Of a stretch of DNA of 41,280 bases, positions 7,344 to 15,153 are shown piece by piece. Under the pieces are notes generated by a model. It was not told where the DNA came from. It saw only the letters and a program-made list of their open reading frames with translations, and did not search any database. The DNA is from JBIOWF01 sp044868295. GTDB lineage: Bacteria; Actinomycetota; Actinomycetes; Streptosporangiales; Streptosporangiaceae. Numbering within the stretch: position 1 is the stretch's first letter; each line of letters starts with the position of its first letter. The DNA lies in assembly GCA_044868295.1 (NCBI GenBank), contig JBIOWF010000360.1:1-41280 (forward strand), read 5' to 3'. The position numbers were made by a program, and so were the translations under genes.

Positions 7344-7872
7344 GCACAAGCCTGCCCCAGGACCCGCCTACCTCTCCAAAGGCGTACCCCGCGTGCCCAA
7401 CGCGGGCATACCTGGCGCAGGCAAGATCACCATTCCGAAGCGTCTTCTCGCCGTCACAGCAACCAGCCCCGACGCCGACCACCACCACCCACTGTGGCGG
7501 CTGTCCCTCCTCGACCGTCACCACAACGGCACCTGGTCGTGGAACCACGTCGATGCCCCCACCCTGGACCGGATCCTGGCGTTCCTTCAGGAAATGGAGC
7601 GGCTGAGCTGGAAAGAGATCCGCGCCCAGCTCACCGGCAACCTCCGCCGGCGAGGAGCCAAGCACAAGTACATCCCCGTCGACCACCTGTGCGCCGACGC
7701 CCAGAACCGCTTTCGCGACCTCGAACTGGATGAGTTTGACCAGGTCTTCCGGTTCCGCCTGAGCGGACCGGAGCGATTGTGGGGCGTGATGTCCGACGAG
7801 ATCCCACGGGTGTTCTATCCGATCTGGTGGGATCCTCATCACCGGATCTGCCCTGGCAAGGACAAGGACTGA
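7327..7872 (+). CDS. Putative toxin partner of the Panacea antitoxin
   Basis: A 181-residue protein whose ATG lies 17 bp inside the antitoxin gene. The N terminus is basic and disordered (MAKKDKHKPAPG), followed by a His/Trp-rich central part. The C-terminal region (residues about 125-180) reads FRFRLSGPERLWGV ... VFYPIWWDPHHRICP. It recalls compact RelE-like or similar ribonuclease-type folds, but I cannot identify a family. It is probably the toxin of the pair by gene order and coupling. A terminator-like hairpin follows immediately. Confidence 0.6.
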   Translation: MAKKDKHKPAPGPAYLSKGVPRVPNAGIPGAGKITIPKRLLAVTATSPDADHHHPLWRLSLLDRHHNGTWSWNHVDAPTLDRILAFLQEMERLSWKEIRAQLTGNLRRRGAKHKYIPVDHLCADAQNRFRDLELDEFDQVFRFRLSGPERLWGVMSDEIPRVFYPIWWDPHHRICPGKDKD

Positions 7873-7880
7873 CCTATGCG

Positions 7881-7916
7881 AAGCGCCCTGCTCCTCTTCG
7901 GAGGGCGGGGCGTTTC
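7881..7916 (+). terminator. Terminator-like hairpin after the Panacea operon
   Basis: AAGCGCCCTGCTCC and GGAGGGCGGGGCGTTT can pair imperfectly around a TCTTC loop and end in TTTCC. The hairpin begins about 9 nt after the stop at 7872. Confidence 0.6.
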
Positions 7917-8026
7917 CATGCCCCGTGGCTGCCGCACGGCCTGGCGCTCCAGGAGGCGCTAGCGGTCAACCGGTAGGCGACCGCTCGCGTCCTCCATGCG
8001 TCACATCCCCCGAACGAGGAGCATCC

Positions 8027-8302
8027 TTGCTTCGACGCCTGCTCGCCGCCACCCTCCTGGCCGCCTCCACCCTTGCCGTCCCCGCCGCTGTCGCGAGTGC
8101 GCCGGCCGGAGCCGCCACGATTCACACCGCCACAGCATCGGCCGCGGCCAGCTGCTACCGCCGCGACGGCAACGTGTGGCGGTGCATCACACCGGGCGCG
8201 TTCTGCCCCGCCGCAGCCCACGGCAAGTACGGGTACGCCCGCACCACCAACCGGCGGTACAAGTGCAAGTCCTCGTCGCCGCGGTGGCGCTGGCTGCGAT
8301 AA
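8027..8302 (+). CDS. Small secreted cysteine-containing protein
   Basis: A 91-residue precursor. The best start is TTG 8027, preceded by ACGAGGAG at a good distance and followed directly by an Arg-Arg hydrophobic signal peptide (LRRLLAATLLAASTLAVPAAVASAPAGAA). Upstream in-frame ATGs would add a long unlikely leader. The mature part (about 60 residues) holds four cysteines (SCYRRDGNVWRC ... FC ... YKC) and a basic Arg/Lys/Trp tail. Small exported proteins of this type with GAFC-type motifs are common in actinomycetes. Function is unknown. Confidence 0.65.
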   Translation: MLRRLLAATLLAASTLAVPAAVASAPAGAATIHTATASAAASCYRRDGNVWRCITPGAFCPAAAHGKYGYARTTNRRYKCKSSSPRWRWLR

Positions 8303-8310
8303 CAGAAAAC

Positions 8311-8347
8311 AGCGGGCCCGTCCTCTTTCGAGGGCGGGCCCGTTTGT
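8311..8347. terminator. Strong hairpin terminator between convergent genes
   Basis: CGGGCCCGTCCTC (8313-8325) pairs with GAGGGCGGGCCCG (8330-8342) around a TTTC-type loop, followed by TTTGTT. It lies after the stop at 8302 and before the 3' end of the minus-strand HNH gene at 8384, so it may serve both directions. Confidence 0.8.
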
Positions 8348-8383
8348 TCGGAGACCGGCACACCCGGCCTGCTGCGCCAGCGG

Positions 8384-9067
8384 TCAGGCGCCAGCGCCGG
8401 GCAGCGCGACATTCGGGCAGCCGCTCGCGATACTGGTCAGGGCCTGCTTCTCCTGCACGTCGACCGTCAGAACCCACCGCCGCTTGACGGCCACCCACTC
8501 GCCTACGTACCGGCAGCGGGCCGGCACGTACGGCGGCAGCCACTGGGAGGGGTCCTTGTCCGCCTTCGAGCGGTTGCTGGCCGCGGTGACCGCCACCAGG
8601 TGGTGCGGCTCACCCAAGAAGTTGGCGTACTCCTCACGCCGTCCGGACGTCCACTCGTCCGCTCCCGAGTCCCACGCCTCAGCAAGCGGGACAAGGTGGT
8701 CGACGTCCAAGCGCGACGCCTCCCGGACGGTGATGTCGTCGTAGTACGAGTACCAGGACCCGCCACTCAACACGCAGCCGGCGCCGATGGTGGGCGCCTC
8801 GACTGCCTCCTCTATGAGGGCCTCCGCGCGGGTGTTGCAGCCGTCGTGGTCGGCGTCCACCCAGTGTTTGAACGAGGAGCGCTGGTAGCCGGTCCTGTCC
8901 TCGGCGGCCACGGGCAGAGCGGCTACCGCATCCCACAGCATCGGCGGGCCATCGGCGGCAGCATGGGCTGGCGCGGTGGAGGCCTGCGCGGGGAGTGTCC
9001 CGCCGGCCAGTAGGAGGGTGATGAGTGACGCTGTGATGGTCAGGGTGCGACGCAGGGGGAACGGCAC
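8384..9067 (-). CDS. Secreted HNH-family nuclease
   Basis: A 227-residue precursor with a signal peptide (residues 1-29, MPFPLRRTLTITASLITLLLAGG, then a PAQA cleavage site). The core has the HNH/DUF1524 pattern: LDVDHLVPLAEAWDSGA with the DH pair at about 123-124, and VAVTAASNRSKADKDPSQWLPP with Asn at about 165. Two Cys pairs (C77/C98 and C185/C219) may form disulphides. The family comprises exported actinomycete nucleases that cleave DNA outside the cell. It lies alone between a bidirectional terminator and its own upstream region, probably as a monocistronic unit. Confidence 0.8.
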   Translation of the reverse strand: MPFPLRRTLTITASLITLLLAGGTLPAQASTAPAHAAADGPPMLWDAVAALPVAAEDRTGYQRSSFKHWVDADHDGCNTRAEALIEEAVEAPTIGAGCVLSGGSWYSYYDDITVREASRLDVDHLVPLAEAWDSGADEWTSGRREEYANFLGEPHHLVAVTAASNRSKADKDPSQWLPPYVPARCRYVGEWVAVKRRWVLTVDVQEKQALTSIASGCPNVALPGAGA

Positions 9068-9209
9068 GGGGTCTCCACTCCGATAGCGACTACTGAAAGT
9101 ATCCGACTAGACACGGACAGTAATCGCATCTATTGGAGCAGGTCAGTAGCCAACCAGCGACGTCTCACTACCCCCAGGAACGGACGAGCTGGCCCTTCTA
9201 GAGAAGACA

Positions 9210-9240
9210 GAAGCCCCCGGCCAGGCCGGGGGCTTCTCGT
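9210..9240 (-). terminator. Rho-independent-type terminator
   Basis: A perfect 12-bp stem (GAAGCCCCCGGC at 9210-9221, GCCGGGGGCTTC at 9225-9236) with a 3-nt loop. It lies 14 bp downstream of the minus-strand gene ending at 9254. On the minus strand it is followed by the pyrimidine-rich TGTCTTCTC. Confidence 0.8.
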
Positions 9241-9253
9241 CGTTTCCGGGGGT

Positions 9254-9715
9254 CTAGCTAGACTCGCATACCCCGCCTACCCCCGCAGCGGCGACGAGGG
9301 CCCAATTAAGGTCCCACCGGGCAGAGACAAGGCCATCCGGTTGGTCGTGGCGGCCAGCGACATCAAGCCGGTCCCAGATTCGGGAAGAATTGGGGAGCTG
9401 CTCGAACATGTTGGCTGCTCTCTGAACCTCTTGATACACAACAATATTCCGCTGGTCGGCCGGCAATTCCCCGATTTCTGCGTTACCTGCCGCCGCGGCA
9501 CGCACATCGTTCCGGGACATCAGGCCATCCGGTGCCTGCTCGTGGTGGGCTGCCGTGTCGTATGCGCGGAAGAAGCCCATGAACGATCTGAGCGCACCCA
9601 GGCAGTCGTCAACGACACCCGCATTCGCGGGTGCCGACGTTACGAAGAGCCCGCCAGTGACCAGGGTGCCGACGAGCGCGATTGGTGCCATGCGGCGTGC
9701 AACGAAATGCTTCAT
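9254..9715 (-). CDS. Secreted protein with two EF-hand-like loops
   Basis: A 153-residue precursor. ATG at 9715 is chosen because GAGGGGAA precedes it and it begins a signal peptide (MKHFVARRMAPIALVGTLVTGGLFVTSAPANAG). Two similar segments, HHEQAPDGLMSRNDVRAAA and GRHDQPDGLVSARWDLNWAL, each contain a (D/Q)xPDGL(M/V)S(R/A)xD pattern like a calcium-binding EF-hand or dockerin loop. One Cys lies near the start of the mature protein and one near its end, and they may pair. It is probably exported; function unknown. An extended start at 9787 would precede the signal peptide and is rejected. Confidence 0.6.
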   Translation of the reverse strand: MKHFVARRMAPIALVGTLVTGGLFVTSAPANAGVVDDCLGALRSFMGFFRAYDTAAHHEQAPDGLMSRNDVRAAAAGNAEIGELPADQRNIVVYQEVQRAANMFEQLPNSSRIWDRLDVAGRHDQPDGLVSARWDLNWALVAAAGVGGVCESS

Positions 9716-9874
9716 GCAGTTCCCCTCGTTGTGATTTGAGGCCATTGCTGCGGCGCGTCCATGATCATGCAGATCAACGAGCGACACCAGGGCGTTGACC
9801 GGTAATTAGTAGGGAACTTGACCCCGCCCGGTCGCCCCGTCGGGCTGGCTCCTCACCGCTTAAGAACAGCAGAA

Positions 9875-9920
9875 GACGCCCGCCACCCCCTCGCCGAAGC
9901 GAAGAGGATGGCGGGCGTCC
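9875..9920 (-). terminator. Terminator at the 3' end of the prophage late operon
   Basis: GACGCCCGCCA and TGGCGGGCGTC form an 11-bp stem with a purine-rich internal loop (CCCCTCGCCGAAGCGAAGAGGA). On the minus strand this is followed by TTCTGCTGTTCTT. It lies just past the holin-like gene and probably ends late transcription. The rest of 9716-9944 shows no gene. Confidence 0.7.
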
Positions 9921-9944
9921 CGTTGAGCAGATCAGACGGCAGAG

Positions 9945-10232
9945 TCACAGCTCCCCGAGGCCGCTGTGCTGGCCAGGGTGGTACGCGGACGTACCGGAAC
10001 CCTCGACGCTGTACGTCGGCTGCTTCGTCGAGCCGAGCAGCACACCGATCGACGGCCAGCGGGCCTCAGCGAGCCGCACCACCGCGTAGTACGCGGAGAT
10101 AGCCAGCGATGTGACCACGACCGTGGACTGCTCCACCGGCAAATCGACGCCGAAGCCGGCAAGCCACGCCGCGGCGGTCGGGATCCAGATCGCGGCGTAC
10201 GTCCGGATGAGAGAGATGAAATGGTCGGACAT
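9945..10232 (-). CDS. Holin-like small membrane protein
   Basis: A 95-residue protein with two hydrophobic helices (about residues 11-29, YAAIWIPTAAAWLAGFGVDL, and 37-54, VVVTSLAISAYYAVVRLAE) and a polar C-terminal tail. The size, topology and position at the end of the late operon after an amidase gene match actinophage holins, which form lesions that release the lysin. ATG is at 10232. It is the last gene before the terminator at 9875-9920. Family assignment is by architecture, not by a diagnostic motif. Confidence 0.65.
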   Translation of the reverse strand: MSDHFISLIRTYAAIWIPTAAAWLAGFGVDLPVEQSTVVVTSLAISAYYAVVRLAEARWPSIGVLLGSTKQPTYSVEGSGTSAYHPGQHSGLGEL

Positions 10233-10319
10233 GTGCCCCTCCTCAAGGAGCGCCCGCCAGACGTTGGCGGGAAGAACAAGGGATACGCAGGTCAGACCCG
10301 CGAGGGCGGTGTGCCAGCG

Positions 10320-10544
10320 TCAGCACGAGCGCCAATACGGGTCCTCGCCGCCGACCCAGAAGCCATGAATGCCGCAGCTGTGGCACAGGATCGACGGCGT
10401 GAGCCCCCCGTCAGTCGTCCACTGCCAACCGGTCTCGCCGAGCGGCAGTTCTACGGGGATCTCGCCAAAGTCCGCCGTACAGGGATGAACCCAGATCGGG
10501 TGGCCGTCTTCGCTGCGCTCAACGCGCGGCTGTCCTTCGGCCAC
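10320..10544 (-). CDS. Small phage protein with CxxC, DUF6527-like
   Basis: A 74-residue protein starting at GTG 10544, one base after the stop of the upstream gene, so translation is probably coupled. It carries a WVHPC motif near residue 20, GWQWTTDGGLTPSILC and SCGIHGFWVGG, giving a C-x2-C pair with His. This fits a small zinc-binding protein of the kind often found near phage lysis genes. I compare it with DUF6527-type proteins from memory of the LTPSI..C..CG.HG pattern. Function is unknown. Confidence 0.55.
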   Translation of the reverse strand: MAEGQPRVERSEDGHPIWVHPCTADFGEIPVELPLGETGWQWTTDGGLTPSILCHSCGIHGFWVGGEDPYWRSC

Positions 10545-10545
10545 G

Positions 10546-10968
10546 TCAGGTCGCCGACGGCGTGGGTGTGGGCGAAGGACTCGGCGACGGGCTCGGCGTC
10601 ACACCGGTGCACGTGTAGGCCAGGTCGCCATCCGAGTCCGTGCACGTGTAAACCACGCCGTTCGCGGTCCACGTCCAGGACTTGACTGCCGGACCCGCGG
10701 GACCGGCCGGGCCGATGTCGCCCTTCGGACCCTTGGGCGCTCCCGTACGCGAGTACCAGGTGATTTTCCGCTCGGTGCTGCGGCACTTACCGTTCACCGA
10801 CTTGGTCAGGGCGTTGCGCTCCAACACCCGCAGATAACCGGTGTTCTTCGAGACGCATCCGCCGTATGCCTTCGCAGGCTCTACGAACGCGGAAGCGTAG
10901 GCGACGCCAGCACCGCCCAGGACGAGCGCGCCAACGGCAGCGATGGCGAGTGGCTTCTTCCAGTACAT
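10546..10968 (-). CDS. Secreted collagen-like protein with Ser/Pro tail
   Basis: A 140-residue precursor starting at ATG 10968. It has a signal peptide (MYWKKPLAIAAVGALVLGGAGVAYASA), two Cys in the middle, a short collagen-type tract of about five Gly-X-Y triplets (GPKGDIGPAGPAGPA), and a segment with paired Cys (VYTCTDSDGDLAYTC). It ends in a PSPSPSPTPT repeat. Such exported proteins with collagen-like linkers occur in actinomycetes and actinophages. Position between the amidase and holin-like genes suggests a prophage cargo or lysis-associated role. Function unknown. Confidence 0.65.
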   Translation of the reverse strand: MYWKKPLAIAAVGALVLGGAGVAYASAFVEPAKAYGGCVSKNTGYLRVLERNALTKSVNGKCRSTERKITWYSRTGAPKGPKGDIGPAGPAGPAVKSWTWTANGVVYTCTDSDGDLAYTCTGVTPSPSPSPSPTPTPSAT

Positions 10969-10971
10969 GAT

Positions 10972-11751
10972 CTACTCCTTGGGTTCCGGGTCCCAGATGA
11001 AAGTCAGGAGCCACGTCTCTTCGTCGACCGCTCCGGTGATGGGGATGCCAGCCCGCCGTTGCAAGGCCCGGCATACGGTCTCTGACTGCCCGCCATAGAT
11101 GCCGTCCGCGTCGAGGGCGAAACCGATCTGCTTGGCCCGGGCCTGCCAGGCTCGGACGTGGTCACCGCGCATCATCGGCGAGACCAACTTGAGTGGGTGC
11201 TGGAACTCCGGCACGCCATCCTGCTCGGGCAGCGACTTGGGCTTCTCCCCCTTCATCAACCGAGCGACGTCCGCCCGGAAGTCGCCCATGTTGATCGAGT
11301 GGGGGTCCGGCTTGCTCCGGTTGACCTCCTTGTGGCCCTTCACCATCGAGGCCGACAGCTTGAACTCGCGGCACAGCTCCGCGCACAGCCTCTTGTAGGC
11401 GTCCAGCTGCTTGGCCGGCCACGGCGCGCGGCCGTCGTTCTCCGCCTCGATCCCGATGCTGTGACTGTTCGTGTGGCCCAAGGACAGGCTCGGCGCGTTG
11501 TGCCAGCACCGGCCAGCAGCAACAACGAAAATGGTCCCGTCCCTGCGGAGCCAGATCTGCGATAGCGGACCATCCAGGCCCGGACGGCCGTCCCGCACGA
11601 TGTGCATGTCGTTCCACCCGGCTGTGTGGTGGCACACGACTCCGTCCACCTCAGGCTGAGGTCCGTGGCCGCGGGTCTTCCAGCCGGGGACCTCGACTAC
11701 TGCGAATCCGGTCCGCCTCGCCACCGCCGCGAGCTGCGTTAAGTACGGCAT
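10972..11751 (-). CDS. Endolysin: N-acetylmuramoyl-L-alanine amidase with peptidoglycan-binding domain
   Basis: A 259-residue protein. Residues about 33-165 are an amidase_2 (PGRP-like) domain: VDGVVCHHTAG (His at 41/42), LGHTNSHSIGIEAEN, and GHKEVNRSKPDPH (His about 151). These match the Zn-binding His positions of the family, which cuts the amide bond between muramic acid and L-Ala. Residues about 188-250 form a peptidoglycan-binding repeat (VRAWQARAKQIGFALDADGI ... ETVCRALQRRAG). There is no signal peptide, so release would need the nearby holin. ATG overlaps the preceding stop (TGATG). Confidence 0.85.
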   Translation of the reverse strand: MPYLTQLAAVARRTGFAVVEVPGWKTRGHGPQPEVDGVVCHHTAGWNDMHIVRDGRPGLDGPLSQIWLRRDGTIFVVAAGRCWHNAPSLSLGHTNSHSIGIEAENDGRAPWPAKQLDAYKRLCAELCREFKLSASMVKGHKEVNRSKPDPHSINMGDFRADVARLMKGEKPKSLPEQDGVPEFQHPLKLVSPMMRGDHVRAWQARAKQIGFALDADGIYGGQSETVCRALQRRAGIPITGAVDEETWLLTFIWDPEPKE

Positions 11752-12107
11752 CAGCCACCTCCCTTGAGCTCGGCAAGCGCCTGCTCCCAGGACTCGAACC
11801 GGACAGCCCGGTCATCCACGTAGGCCAGGGCAGGCAACTTGCGGTTCGTCACCAGCAGCACCCCGCGGGCGTTCCAGAAACCGCCGTCAAAGTCCAAGTC
11901 GGCCTGGACCGGGATGCCGAGATGCCTCTGGATCCACTGCGCGACCTGCACCACGTCGCGGCAAGTGAGAACGAACACGGCGTGCTCGTCCATCAACTGG
12001 CGGATCGCGTCGTACCCGCCTCGCAGGACGGTGCCGTAGATGGTGCCGTCGTCCCAGCCCCGCTCGTACGAATGAATGACGCCATCAAAGTCAAGGCTGA
12101 TGGCCAC
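11751..12107 (-). CDS. HAD-superfamily hydrolase-like protein
   Basis: A 118-residue protein starting at GTG 12107. The N terminus SLDFDGVIHSY is HAD motif I (Asp6-x-Asp8). VFVLTCRD fits motif II (Thr/Ser), and LAYVDDRAVRFE fits motif IV with its DD pair. The family cleaves phosphate esters, and short versions are common in actinophages near lysis genes. Short length suggests a capless HAD. The substrate cannot be read from the sequence. It overlaps the lysin start by one base. Confidence 0.75.
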   Translation of the reverse strand: MAISLDFDGVIHSYERGWDDGTIYGTVLRGGYDAIRQLMDEHAVFVLTCRDVVQVAQWIQRHLGIPVQADLDFDGGFWNARGVLLVTNRKLPALAYVDDRAVRFESWEQALAELKGGG

Positions 12108-12116
12108 GCCTGCCTC

Positions 12117-12428
12117 CTAGGATTTGAGCTTCAGCCCCGCGAGGAGCGCCGCGCCGACGATGGCGACTAGGAGCGCCAGACCCGCAGCTAGTAGAGCGGA
12201 CACGACCATCCGCCGGTCCGCCGCCTTACGCTCCCGCTCGGTTTTCAACTGGTCGCGGAGGTCAGCGATGTCGTCCTGTATCGCAGCCCGGTGCGCCTCG
12301 TACAGGTCACGCGTCACCATCAGCGACACCGAGTTCGCGAGATCGGCGAAACGGCGGGTGAACTCCGATTCGATCCGCTCCAGCGTCAGTGCCACCTCAC
12401 GAAGCGTCGGCTCCCCTGTCACGGCCAC
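12117..12428 (-). CDS. Phage membrane protein with coiled coil and C-terminal anchor
   Basis: A 103-residue protein starting at GTG 12428. It is helical throughout: residues 8-72 form a coiled coil (LREVALTLERIESEF ... DLRDQLKTERERKAADRR), followed by one transmembrane helix (MVVSALLAAGLALLVAIVGAALLAGL). This architecture is common among small proteins beside phage lysis genes and could help holin function or anchor a complex. No family motif is visible. Confidence 0.6.
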   Translation of the reverse strand: MAVTGEPTLREVALTLERIESEFTRRFADLANSVSLMVTRDLYEAHRAAIQDDIADLRDQLKTERERKAADRRMVVSALLAAGLALLVAIVGAALLAGLKLKS

Positions 12429-12502
12429 CAGGTCTCCTCGATGTTGTACGGCTCACGCCGATTGGGTGCCGCCTGCATCCGCGCCGGCGACAGGCGGCTC
12501 GA

Positions 12503-13234
12503 TCAGAAGGTCGGCGGGACTACGCGATCCATGCCGAACGTCATCGGCGGCAGCCCTTCGCGAGCGATCCACTCGTCCCGGCGGCGCATCGCCGCGATAC
12601 GCCGCGGATCAAGCGGCGCCGAGGTGAGGACCTCAAGCGGGTCGGCCGGCGCGACGTCATCGATGCCGAGCAGGTAGCGAGGGTCTAGCCGCTCGCCTGC
12701 GTCCTTCGCCTCCTCGACGGCCTGCATCACAAGAGCGCGACGCCAGTCGAGGGCGCCCTGCCGGTCCGTCTGCGTAGCCGGTCCCACCTGGACGAGATGA
12801 TCCTTCGCGGCCTGCGTGCGGGCGAGGACCACCTCCCGCCGCTCGCTGTAGGGCATGCGAGGGTCGAGATGGTCGGGAAAGTCTTGGACTGCCGCGATGA
12901 CCTCGGCGAGGGCGGGCTGCTGCCATGCGAGACTGTCGCCCAGGTCGGGGATCTTGTGATGGTGGAGGATCGCGTCCACGATCGTTTGGACCTCAGCCGG
13001 GTCGAAACCGAAACGCGAACTGTAGTGCTCCAGCAGCACATGCGGGATGATCTCCCAGTGGTCGCCGTTTCTGGGGTCGGTGGCATCGGCCCTGATCTGC
13101 GGGAAGTGCACGACGATCCCCCACACGGGGTGTGTGTCATCCTCCGGCCGACGCAAGGCGGGATTTACCCGATCGGGCGCCTGCCGCTGGTAGGTGTAGG
13201 ACGCTTGGACCTCATATATCTGGCCGAACAGCAT
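12503..13234 (-). CDS. Hypothetical phage tail-module protein
   Basis: A 243-residue protein starting at ATG 13234. It is soluble, with His/Trp-rich segments (HWEIIPHVLLEHYSSRFGF, DAILHHHKIPDL) and charged helices toward the C terminus (RRALVMQAVEEAKDAGERLDPRYLLGID). It lies directly after the fibre-like gene and before the lysis genes, where minor tail or tail-fibre assembly proteins are usual. I do not recognise the family, and no catalytic motif is clear. Confidence 0.6.
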   Translation of the reverse strand: MLFGQIYEVQASYTYQRQAPDRVNPALRRPEDDTHPVWGIVVHFPQIRADATDPRNGDHWEIIPHVLLEHYSSRFGFDPAEVQTIVDAILHHHKIPDLGDSLAWQQPALAEVIAAVQDFPDHLDPRMPYSERREVVLARTQAAKDHLVQVGPATQTDRQGALDWRRALVMQAVEEAKDAGERLDPRYLLGIDDVAPADPLEVLTSAPLDPRRIAAMRRRDEWIAREGLPPMTFGMDRVVPPTF

Positions 13235-13246
13235 GAGGCCTCCAGA

Positions 13247-13981
13247 TCAGTGGCGGGACGCGGCGAGGTAGAGGGCCACCGACCCGGATTTGGACCAGAC
13301 GAGGGTCACGCCTGAGGTGTTGCTGGAGCTGATGGACCAGTAGAAGTCAGCGGCCGGGCTGCCGTGCCGGAGCCCGACAGCTGGGCCCATGTTGGACGCC
13401 ATCACTGCCGGGTAGTTGATCGTGCCCGAGGTGCCGGAGCCCCCGATGGTGATCGATCCCCACAGCAGGCCGGTGGTGGATGGCAGGGATGCGCCGACGT
13501 CGTCCCACTGGCCGGTGTGCCGGCAGATGTTCTGCCCGAACCTGAAGTAGTTGTCGGACGCTCCGCGGTAGCCGAAGACCGCTTCGTCTCGACCCCAGTA
13601 GGCGTACCCTCCAGCGTTGTCTCCGCCAGAGTCCCTGATGCGCATGAAGACCTCGCCGGAGGCCATCTTCAGTTCGCTGTCGCCAGATGACGAGTTGCCG
13701 GAGATCAGGTGCAGGACGGCTTCGCCGGAGTAGGCGCCGTCGGTGTCCGCAACAATCCGGGTGACGTTCGCGCCGGTGCCGTCCGGATCCATGTGGATCT
13801 CAGGATTGCTCGTGCCGTCCGGGTTGAGTGTGATCGTCCGGCTGCCGGAGCGGCCCGCGACGAGAGGGCCCTGCTCGACCTTATTGAACGCCGGTTTCGT
13901 GTTCGCCGAGGTGAAGAGACGCTTCATGTCCGCTTTGAGTTTGCGGATGTCGTCCAAGATGTCATCGGGGAAGACCGGCAT
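13247..13981 (-). CDS. Minor tail / fibre-like protein
   Basis: A 244-residue protein. ATG 13981 overlaps the previous stop (TGATG), and the longer in-frame start at 14518 lies inside the upstream gene and is rejected. After a short helical N terminus (DDILDDIRKLKADMKRLF) the sequence is Gly/Ser/Thr- and beta-rich (GSRTITLNPDGTSNPEIHMDPDGTGANV, GSITIGGSGTSGTINYP). This pattern is usual for receptor-binding or fibre tips. It sits immediately downstream of the hub-like gene, consistent with a tip structure. The receptor is unknown. Confidence 0.65.
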   Translation of the reverse strand: MPVFPDDILDDIRKLKADMKRLFTSANTKPAFNKVEQGPLVAGRSGSRTITLNPDGTSNPEIHMDPDGTGANVTRIVADTDGAYSGEAVLHLISGNSSSGDSELKMASGEVFMRIRDSGGDNAGGYAYWGRDEAVFGYRGASDNYFRFGQNICRHTGQWDDVGASLPSTTGLLWGSITIGGSGTSGTINYPAVMASNMGPAVGLRHGSPAADFYWSISSSNTSGVTLVWSKSGSVALYLAASRH

Positions 13982-15129
13982 CAGGCCTCCTCCTCGAACA
14001 CGAGCGTGACCTCGTCCTGATCCCCGTTGCGGTCCGGCGGTCGGACATCCATGCCGACCACGCGCCACGATTTGCTGAAACTCGCGACGCCGTCCACGCG
14101 CGGCCACCAGTCGTTGACGAGAGTCAGCCGCGCGTAGTCGCCCAGGTTGTCCGGCGTGAAAGAGGTCGTGGCATCGAGACGGATCGTCGCCTGATGTACC
14201 CGGACAGCCCCCGCCCTGTGCGTCGACAACCATGACGCGTACGCGTTCAACGTCTCGACTTCGCTGACTGAGGAGTAGTCGACCGTCACGTCCAAGCCCG
14301 GCCAGCCCGCGTCCAGGTGCGCTTGAGCGGGAGCGACGTCCCCCATCAGGGGGCCGCTGTCCGCGGCGACGTCCTCGTTGACGCTCTCGCCACGAGTCAG
14401 GAAAGACGTGCCACCACGCGTCGCGTCGACGTCCTCCGTCCACGACAGGACTCGGCCGGGCTGGTCGAAGACGTGCGACCCAGTCGCGGACCCGAGCATC
14501 GGGTATCCCCACACCCATTCATAGGTGCGCACCCCGGCCGTCTCAGATGTGCGGATCATCCACTCGAAGCCGTCGTCGGTGTCGGCTAGTTCGGCGAGCC
14601 GCTGCCCGTAGGTCGCGGTTTCCGACGCCAGGTAGTTCCGGTCTCGGAGCACACCCGAGCTCCCGGCCTGGAGCGTCAGCCCGATGTCGTAGAGCGGGCT
14701 GGATTGCATCTCTGTCAGCAGTTGGCGGGCGATCTCGATCTGGTCGATCTGGGTGTAGGGCAGGTCGGAGCGTATTTCCACCCGAGCCAGGAACGACTCC
14801 AGCGACGCGCCCTGAATGCTGATCGACACTCCGCCCTTGTCCGTCATGGCGACCTGGGCGGTCCACAACAGGTAGGTGCCCCAGATGATTCCGTTGCGGT
14901 AGACGTGAATGACCGTCCGGCCCGGCCCGGTAGACAGGTCATCCGGATGGCGCGAGATCACCGCTGCCACCCGGTCGGCCACAGTCGGATTCGGAATCGG
15001 GATCGTCGCGGAGAACGTGCCCGGCTCGCCGATACGGCGGCTGTAGGAGACGTCCACCAGCTCGAGGTCCGCGATGTAGGCGTCCGTCAGGAGATCATGG
15101 GCGCGATAGCTGTACCAGACCGACACCAC
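13981..15129 (-). CDS. Tail hub / Gp37-like minor tail protein
   Basis: A 382-residue protein starting at GTG 15129. The N terminus (ADLELVDVSYSRRIGEPGTFSATIPIPNP) and the ADRVAAVI and GRTVIHVYRNGIIWGTYLLW segments are typical of siphovirus ReqiPepy6 Gp37-like tail proteins. Those proteins form the baseplate hub below the Dit ring. Its position after the Dit-like gene agrees. The C terminus ends in a beta-rich part (WRVVGMDVRPPDRNGDQDEVTLVFEEEA). It overlaps the following gene by one base. Confidence 0.75.
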   Translation of the reverse strand: MVSVWYSYRAHDLLTDAYIADLELVDVSYSRRIGEPGTFSATIPIPNPTVADRVAAVISRHPDDLSTGPGRTVIHVYRNGIIWGTYLLWTAQVAMTDKGGVSISIQGASLESFLARVEIRSDLPYTQIDQIEIARQLLTEMQSSPLYDIGLTLQAGSSGVLRDRNYLASETATYGQRLAELADTDDGFEWMIRTSETAGVRTYEWVWGYPMLGSATGSHVFDQPGRVLSWTEDVDATRGGTSFLTRGESVNEDVAADSGPLMGDVAPAQAHLDAGWPGLDVTVDYSSVSEVETLNAYASWLSTHRAGAVRVHQATIRLDATTSFTPDNLGDYARLTLVNDWWPRVDGVASFSKSWRVVGMDVRPPDRNGDQDEVTLVFEEEA

Positions 15130-15153
15130 GCCCCCGATCGACGAAAACGCAGG

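Noticed and set aside
11780..11805. A GGACTCGAACC word resembling a tRNA T-loop on the other strand
   Set aside because: It lies inside the HAD gene, and no acceptor stem, D-arm or anticodon arm surrounds it.
13982..14518. N-terminal extension of the fibre-like frame
   Set aside because: Overlaps the hub-like gene fully, and translation starts better at the TGATG junction at 13981.
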